Both the position numbers and the translations under genes were made by a program. A DNA stretch of 64,000 nt. Origin: Pedobacter polysacchareus. Lineage in GTDB: Bacteria; Bacteroidota; Bacteroidia; Sphingobacteriales; Sphingobacteriaceae. The stretch lies in the NCBI RefSeq assembly GCF_019802255.1, contig NZ_JAHYSS010000001.1, forward strand, positions 875,280 to 939,279. Reading direction: 5' to 3'. Position 1 is the stretch's first letter, and the number at the start of each line of letters is the position of its first letter. Positions 60,527-64,000 of this stretch are shown one piece after another. The notes beneath the pieces are model-generated. The model saw only the letters and a program-made list of their open reading frames with translations, made no database searches and was not told the DNA's origin.

Positions 60527-61108
60527 TTAGAATTCTACTTTTGGCGCTTTTTCTGAACCAGCATCCGCTTTAAAGCCTGCTTTTTGGCTAAAACCAAATA
60601 TGCCAGCAGTAATGTTATTTGGGAATGACCTTACTTTGGTATTATAAATCTGTACTGCTTCATTGAAATCTTTACGCGCTACAGCAATTCTGTTTTCTGT
60701 TCCTGCAAGTTCAGCAGAAACATCTCTGAACTGTTCTGTAGCTTTTAGTTCAGGGTAATTTTCAGTAACCATTAACAAGCGTCCAAGGGCCTGACTTACC
60801 TGTCCTTGTGCTGCCTGGTATTTTTCAATATTTTCTGGAGTTAATTTGTCTGGGTCAATCGTTACCTGAGTAGCTTTAGCACGTGCTTCTGTAACTTGAG
60901 TTAAAGTAGATTGCTCGAATTTCGCAGCACCTTTAACGGTATTCACAAGGTTAGGAATTAAATCTGAACGTCTTTGGTATTGGGTTTCTACCTGGTTCCA
61001 TTTGGCCTTCACATCTTCATCTAATTTAACCAGGCCATTGTAGCCACAACCGCTTACGACTACCAATAAAACTAAAATACCGACTATTGCTAATACTGTT
61101 TTTTTCAT
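60527..61108 (-). CDS. LemA family lipoprotein
   Basis: A 193-residue LemA protein. The N-terminus MKKTVLAIVGILVLLVVVSGCGYNGLVKLDEDVKAKW has a hydrophobic signal with VSGC lipobox (Cys21), followed by the LemA helical bundle NQVETQYQRRSDLIPNLVNTVKGAAKFEQSTL and the C-terminal FPNNITAGIFGFSQKAGFKAD. LemA proteins are linked with TPM proteins throughout bacteria and may be involved in envelope homeostasis. First gene of the cluster that runs to the NUDIX gene. Confidence 0.94.
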   Translation of the reverse strand: MKKTVLAIVGILVLLVVVSGCGYNGLVKLDEDVKAKWNQVETQYQRRSDLIPNLVNTVKGAAKFEQSTLTQVTEARAKATQVTIDPDKLTPENIEKYQAAQGQVSQALGRLLMVTENYPELKATEQFRDVSAELAGTENRIAVARKDFNEAVQIYNTKVRSFPNNITAGIFGFSQKAGFKADAGSEKAPKVEF

Positions 61109-61416
61109 AATTTCTGTTTTTAATTGCCCTGATCACTAACTGTAGTTATGTTCAGGTTTTGCGTTTTTGTTTTTCTAGTGTTAATTTACACATTAGAACT
61201 CAATTTCCGTACCTTTGTTACGAATCCGTATAAAAACATGACAGGTTTTTGCAAAAATGACGAATCAGCCTGTAATTCTCAATTAAACGGCATTTCTGTC
61301 AGTCATTAGCTCATGTATTAAGACCTTTTTGCATTATTTCACTAGATGAAGATTTCTATCATCAACTCAGGATTTCCTATATTTGCTGCGGTTCAGGATA
61401 AAAACCTGACATATTT
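61109..61416. other. Divergent intergenic region
   Basis: About 308 bp between the LemA gene and the FAD oxidoreductase. No gene seen. Two exact plus-strand TAnnTTTG elements occur: TACCTTTG at 61210-61217, far from any start, and TATATTTG at 61378-61385, 31 nt before the oxidoreductase ATG. The first could drive a short RNA. Confidence 0.5.
61378..61385 (+). promoter_or_regulatory. -7 element of the FAD oxidoreductase gene
   Basis: TATATTTG, exact match to TAnnTTTG, 31 nt before the ATG at 61417. Confidence 0.55.
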
Positions 61417-62958
61417 ATGCAAAAAGAAATAGAAATTACCCTGGCTCCTGAAGTTGTTGAACAGGAAGCCATCTTAAAAAGTGCCTTATCTGAAGTCTTA
61501 GAAATAAAACAAACACGAATTAAAGGATATAAGATTTTAAAACGATCTATTGATGCACGCTCAAGAAGAGTGATTTATCGCCTGCAAGTAAAGGTATTTA
61601 TCGATGAGGAGCCTGTGATAGAAGTTTTTGAGGTAAATTATCCAAATGTGAGCGATAAAAAGCCTGTAATTATTGTTGGAGCCGGTCCTGCTGGTTTGTT
61701 TGCTGCTTTACAATGTATCGAAAATGGGTTTAAACCTGTTGTTTTAGAACGTGGTAAAGATGTAAAACAACGTAGAAGGGATTTGGCGGCGATCAATAAG
61801 GACGGTATCGTAAATACAGAATCCAATTATTGCTATGGGGAAGGTGGTGCAGGAACTTATTCTGATGGTAAACTCTATACCCGATCCAATAAACGTGGTG
61901 ACATCAATAAGGTCTTGCAGATATTTGTGGAGCATGGTGCAACTGAGGATATTTTAGTAGACGCGCGTCCACACATTGGTACAAATAAACTGCCTCAAAT
62001 TATAACTGCTATCAGAGAACGTATCCTCAGTGCCGGTGGCGAAGTACGCTTTGATCAGAAAGTGACTGATTTACTGATTGATTTTGGGAAAATTAAAGGT
62101 GTGGTGATCAATGGGGAGGGGAAATTGATGGCTGATGCGGTTATTTTGGCCACTGGGCACTCAGCAAGAGATATTTATGAGTTATTAAACAGTAAAAATA
62201 TTTTAGTAGAGGCTAAGCCATTTGCGCTTGGTGTGAGGATCGAACATCCTCAGGCCATCATCGATGCTGCTCAATACCATTGCGATATTCGCAGTGAGTT
62301 TCTGCCTCCAGCATACTATAGTTTAGTGGAACAGGTGGGAAGCAGGGGTGTTTTCTCATTTTGTATGTGTCCAGGTGGAATTATTGCCCCTTGTGCTACC
62401 CACGACAATGAGATTGTGGTAAATGGATGGTCTCCGTCTAAAAGAAATAACCCATTCGCCAATTCAGGAACTGTGGTGCAGATCACGCTTGATGATGTAA
62501 AAGGAACAGATCCTTTAAGGATGATGAACTTTCAGGCAGAAATTGAGCGTACAGCTTTTCAGTTAGGAGGGGGGAACCTTGTTGCGCCCGGACAAAGAAT
62601 GGTGGATTTTGTAGAGAATAGGGTGTCTATTGATTTGCCTAAAAACTCGTATCTGCCAGGAACAAAAAGTGTGATGCTAAAAGACACCCTACCTGATTTT
62701 GTAGCTTCGAGTTTAAGAAATGCGCTGCCGCTTTTTGGAAAGAAAATGAAAGGTTATTATACAAATGAAGCTATTCTTGTAGGAGTGGAAAGCAGAAGTT
62801 CTTCTCCAGTTCGTATTCCAAGAGATAAGGAGACTTTTCAACACCCGCAAGTTGCAGGTCTGTTTCCTTGTGCAGAAGGTGCTGGTTATGCAGGAGGGAT
62901 TGTTTCTGCCGCAATTGATGGGGTAAACTGTGCAAATGCGATTCTTAAATTAGCTTAA
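61417..62958 (+). CDS. FAD-dependent oxidoreductase (COG2509 type)
   Basis: A 513-residue flavoprotein. An N-terminal ferredoxin-like extension at about 1-80 (EIEITLAPEVVEQEAILKSALSEVLEI, YKILKRSIDARSRRVIYRLQVKVFI) precedes the dinucleotide loop VIIVGAGPAGLFAALQCIENG and VVLERGKDVKQRRRD. Other family strings are NYCYGEGGAGTYSDGKLYTRSN, PFALGVRIEHPQAIID, FCMCPGGIIAPCATHDNEIVVNGWS and PCAEGAGYAGGIVSAAIDG near the end. The family is widespread and its substrate is not established. Confidence 0.9.
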   Translation: MQKEIEITLAPEVVEQEAILKSALSEVLEIKQTRIKGYKILKRSIDARSRRVIYRLQVKVFIDEEPVIEVFEVNYPNVSDKKPVIIVGAGPAGLFAALQCIENGFKPVVLERGKDVKQRRRDLAAINKDGIVNTESNYCYGEGGAGTYSDGKLYTRSNKRGDINKVLQIFVEHGATEDILVDARPHIGTNKLPQIITAIRERILSAGGEVRFDQKVTDLLIDFGKIKGVVINGEGKLMADAVILATGHSARDIYELLNSKNILVEAKPFALGVRIEHPQAIIDAAQYHCDIRSEFLPPAYYSLVEQVGSRGVFSFCMCPGGIIAPCATHDNEIVVNGWSPSKRNNPFANSGTVVQITLDDVKGTDPLRMMNFQAEIERTAFQLGGGNLVAPGQRMVDFVENRVSIDLPKNSYLPGTKSVMLKDTLPDFVASSLRNALPLFGKKMKGYYTNEAILVGVESRSSSPVRIPRDKETFQHPQVAGLFPCAEGAGYAGGIVSAAIDGVNCANAILKLA

Positions 62959-63024
62959 TAGAAACAGATTTGTGTTTTTGTTGTTTATTTCGTCGGGAGG
63001 ATGACTTGTGAATAGGCTTGTTTA

Positions 63025-63210
63025 TTAATTTATTGCGTTTTGACGTGGATAGCCGATTATGACTCTTGGCTTGGCCCATTCGCTTGTTCGTTTGATTACT
63101 TGTGGATCAGTTTGATTTACTGCTGAAGATTGAATCGCTTTGTAATTTTTGCTGGCACCACGTTTGATTTTCTGCAGGAAAAACCCTTCTAAAAATATTT
63201 GAATATTCAT
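63025..63210 (-). CDS. Possible 61-residue protein
   Basis: A short minus-strand frame from ATG 63210, MNIQIFLEGFFLQKIKRGASK and on to a C-terminus ending RVIIGYPRQNAIN. Codon choice looks like real genes here and it is basic, but I know no family and see no promoter match. It occupies most of the otherwise empty 300-bp gap between the FAD oxidoreductase and the divergent CoA-binding gene; the rest of that gap shows nothing. Confidence 0.35.
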   Translation of the reverse strand: MNIQIFLEGFFLQKIKRGASKNYKAIQSSAVNQTDPQVIKRTSEWAKPRVIIGYPRQNAIN

Positions 63211-63258
63211 CACAGTTTTTAAGTTGCGATGGGTTAAGTAAACCTAAATATTTACAAA

Positions 63259-63618
63259 ATGAAAAATACATTAATTATTGGGGCTTCCCCAAATCCTATG
63301 CGTTATGCTTTTAAAGCTGCTCATATGTTGAAAGCAAAAGGGCATCCATTTGTTAATGTTGGTGTGAAAAAAGGAGAGGTTGCGGGAGTAACTATCGAAC
63401 AGCCCGGAACTGTACATGAAGATATTGATACGATTACTTTATATATAGGAGAAGATATACAGCATAGCTATTATGATTATATCCTGCAGACTAAACCTAA
63501 AAGGGTGATTTTTAATCCAGGTACAGAGAACGAAGAACTTGAATCTCTTTTAAAAGAGAATAATATTGAGCCAGTAGAGGCTTGTACTTTAGTTTTGCTA
63601 TCAACAGGGCAGTATTAA
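63259..63618 (+). CDS. CoA-binding domain protein
   Basis: A 119-residue single CoA-binding Rossmann-like domain (PF13380, YccU type). MKNTLIIGASPNPMRYAFKAAHMLKAKGHPFVNVGVKKGEVAG is the cofactor-binding half, followed by DTITLYIGEDIQHSYYDYIL and VIFNPGTENEELESLLKENNIEPVEACTLVLL. Small proteins of this kind bind CoA; their reaction is unknown. Full length. Confidence 0.9.
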   Translation: MKNTLIIGASPNPMRYAFKAAHMLKAKGHPFVNVGVKKGEVAGVTIEQPGTVHEDIDTITLYIGEDIQHSYYDYILQTKPKRVIFNPGTENEELESLLKENNIEPVEACTLVLLSTGQY

Positions 63619-64000
63619 GATAGAGGCTATTGGTTTTGTAAAGGCTGAATATTGCTGATGAATTTGAGGCTATGTATATGTACTATGTCATTTAGAACAA
63701 TAGATGTACGACATGTTTTCTAACTCTGGTGTTCTATGTTAAATCTATGTTATTCTTTTGCGCTGTAATTCATGTAGTTAGAGATTCGATACAACTATAA
63801 GGGCGATATTGTTTGCAGAGCCGTTAAATTTTCCTACTTTTGCATCCCGCTTCGGAGGAAGGGTTTGTGCGAAAGATATAGAGAGAAGGATTTGAAAGAT
63901 TGCAGTAGGAGTTGGTTAAAGTTGGTTTTACCGGTTTAACTACCAGAAAAACAAAAAGATTTATTTTCAAATAAAGCTTGACAATAACAAAAAGATTTCT
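63619..64000 (+). promoter_or_regulatory. Promoter and long untranslated leader, possibly of an rRNA operon
   Basis: No gene in 382 bp. TTTG at 63813-63816, a 19-nt spacer and TACTTTG at 63836-63842 resemble a Bacteroidota promoter with the -7 one T short. A purine-rich leader follows (GAAAGATATAGAGAGAAGGA around 63871) and runs to the window edge with no ATG-led frame, as upstream of rRNA operons. The 16S gene itself is not in the window, so the assignment is tentative. Confidence 0.4.

Overview
The window is a chromosomal stretch from a soil- or water-type Bacteroidota, most probably family Sphingobacteriaceae and close to Pedobacter. The support is SusC/SusD pairs, a SusR-like regulator, carboxypeptidase-regulatory-domain outer-membrane proteins, DUF5686, an SDR-type threonine dehydrogenase, near absence of Shine-Dalgarno sequences, and TAnnTTTG-type -7 promoter elements. 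Genus and species are inferred from gene content, not from a marker search. I saw no insertion sequence, prophage, CRISPR array or tRNA gene.

Left third, bases 1-9227, minus strand: nine genes that together make a glycoside 3-oxidation ('3-keto-glycoside') operon. It holds a GMC flavoprotein with its Tat-exported small subunit and a cytochrome c lipoprotein, two Gfo/Idh/MocA oxidoreductases, a secreted DUF1080 3-keto-glycoside-cleaving enzyme, two TIM-barrel isomerase-like enzymes and an MFS importer. One oxidoreductase and one TIM barrel carry Tat signals and the other of each does not, so two cell compartments seem equipped. A short plus-strand pair follows (SDR threonine dehydrogenase and YebC), then an esterase.

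Bases 12227-26917, minus strand: a polysaccharide utilisation locus with SusC, SusD, a LamG-fold surface lipoprotein, two GH144/glycoamylase-domain proteins (one lipoprotein, one periplasmic), an SGNH hydrolase and a BglX-type GH3. A SusR-like membrane regulator lies just upstream. The enzyme set points to beta-1,2-glucan. A terminator at 12189-12217 closes the locus, and a perfect hairpin at 18335-18366 separates the uptake genes from the enzymes. A near-perfect 29-bp palindrome lies between the regulator gene and susC.

Bases 26933-64000 are mainly core genes: trhO, a secreted C1 peptidase, a 2-hydroxyacid dehydrogenase, an S24 regulator, a DUF5686 protein, kbl, pheS, a degenerate Rieske-like lipoprotein, a TetR regulator, rlmD, ispH, hemH and waaA. 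A nucleotide-sugar block follows (ugd, UDP-glucuronate decarboxylase, galE, rfbB). Next come a MacB-type permease, an A-type Fe-S carrier, a methylmalonyl-CoA mutase catalytic subunit without a B12 domain, dnaA with upstream DnaA boxes, a LemA/TPM/NUDIX cluster, a FAD oxidoreductase and a CoA-binding protein. The right edge looks like a strong promoter plus untranslated leader, possibly of an rRNA operon outside the window.

The most interesting reading is the pairing of a beta-1,2-glucan locus with an adjacent two-compartment 3-keto-glycoside pathway that has its own periplasmic electron chain.
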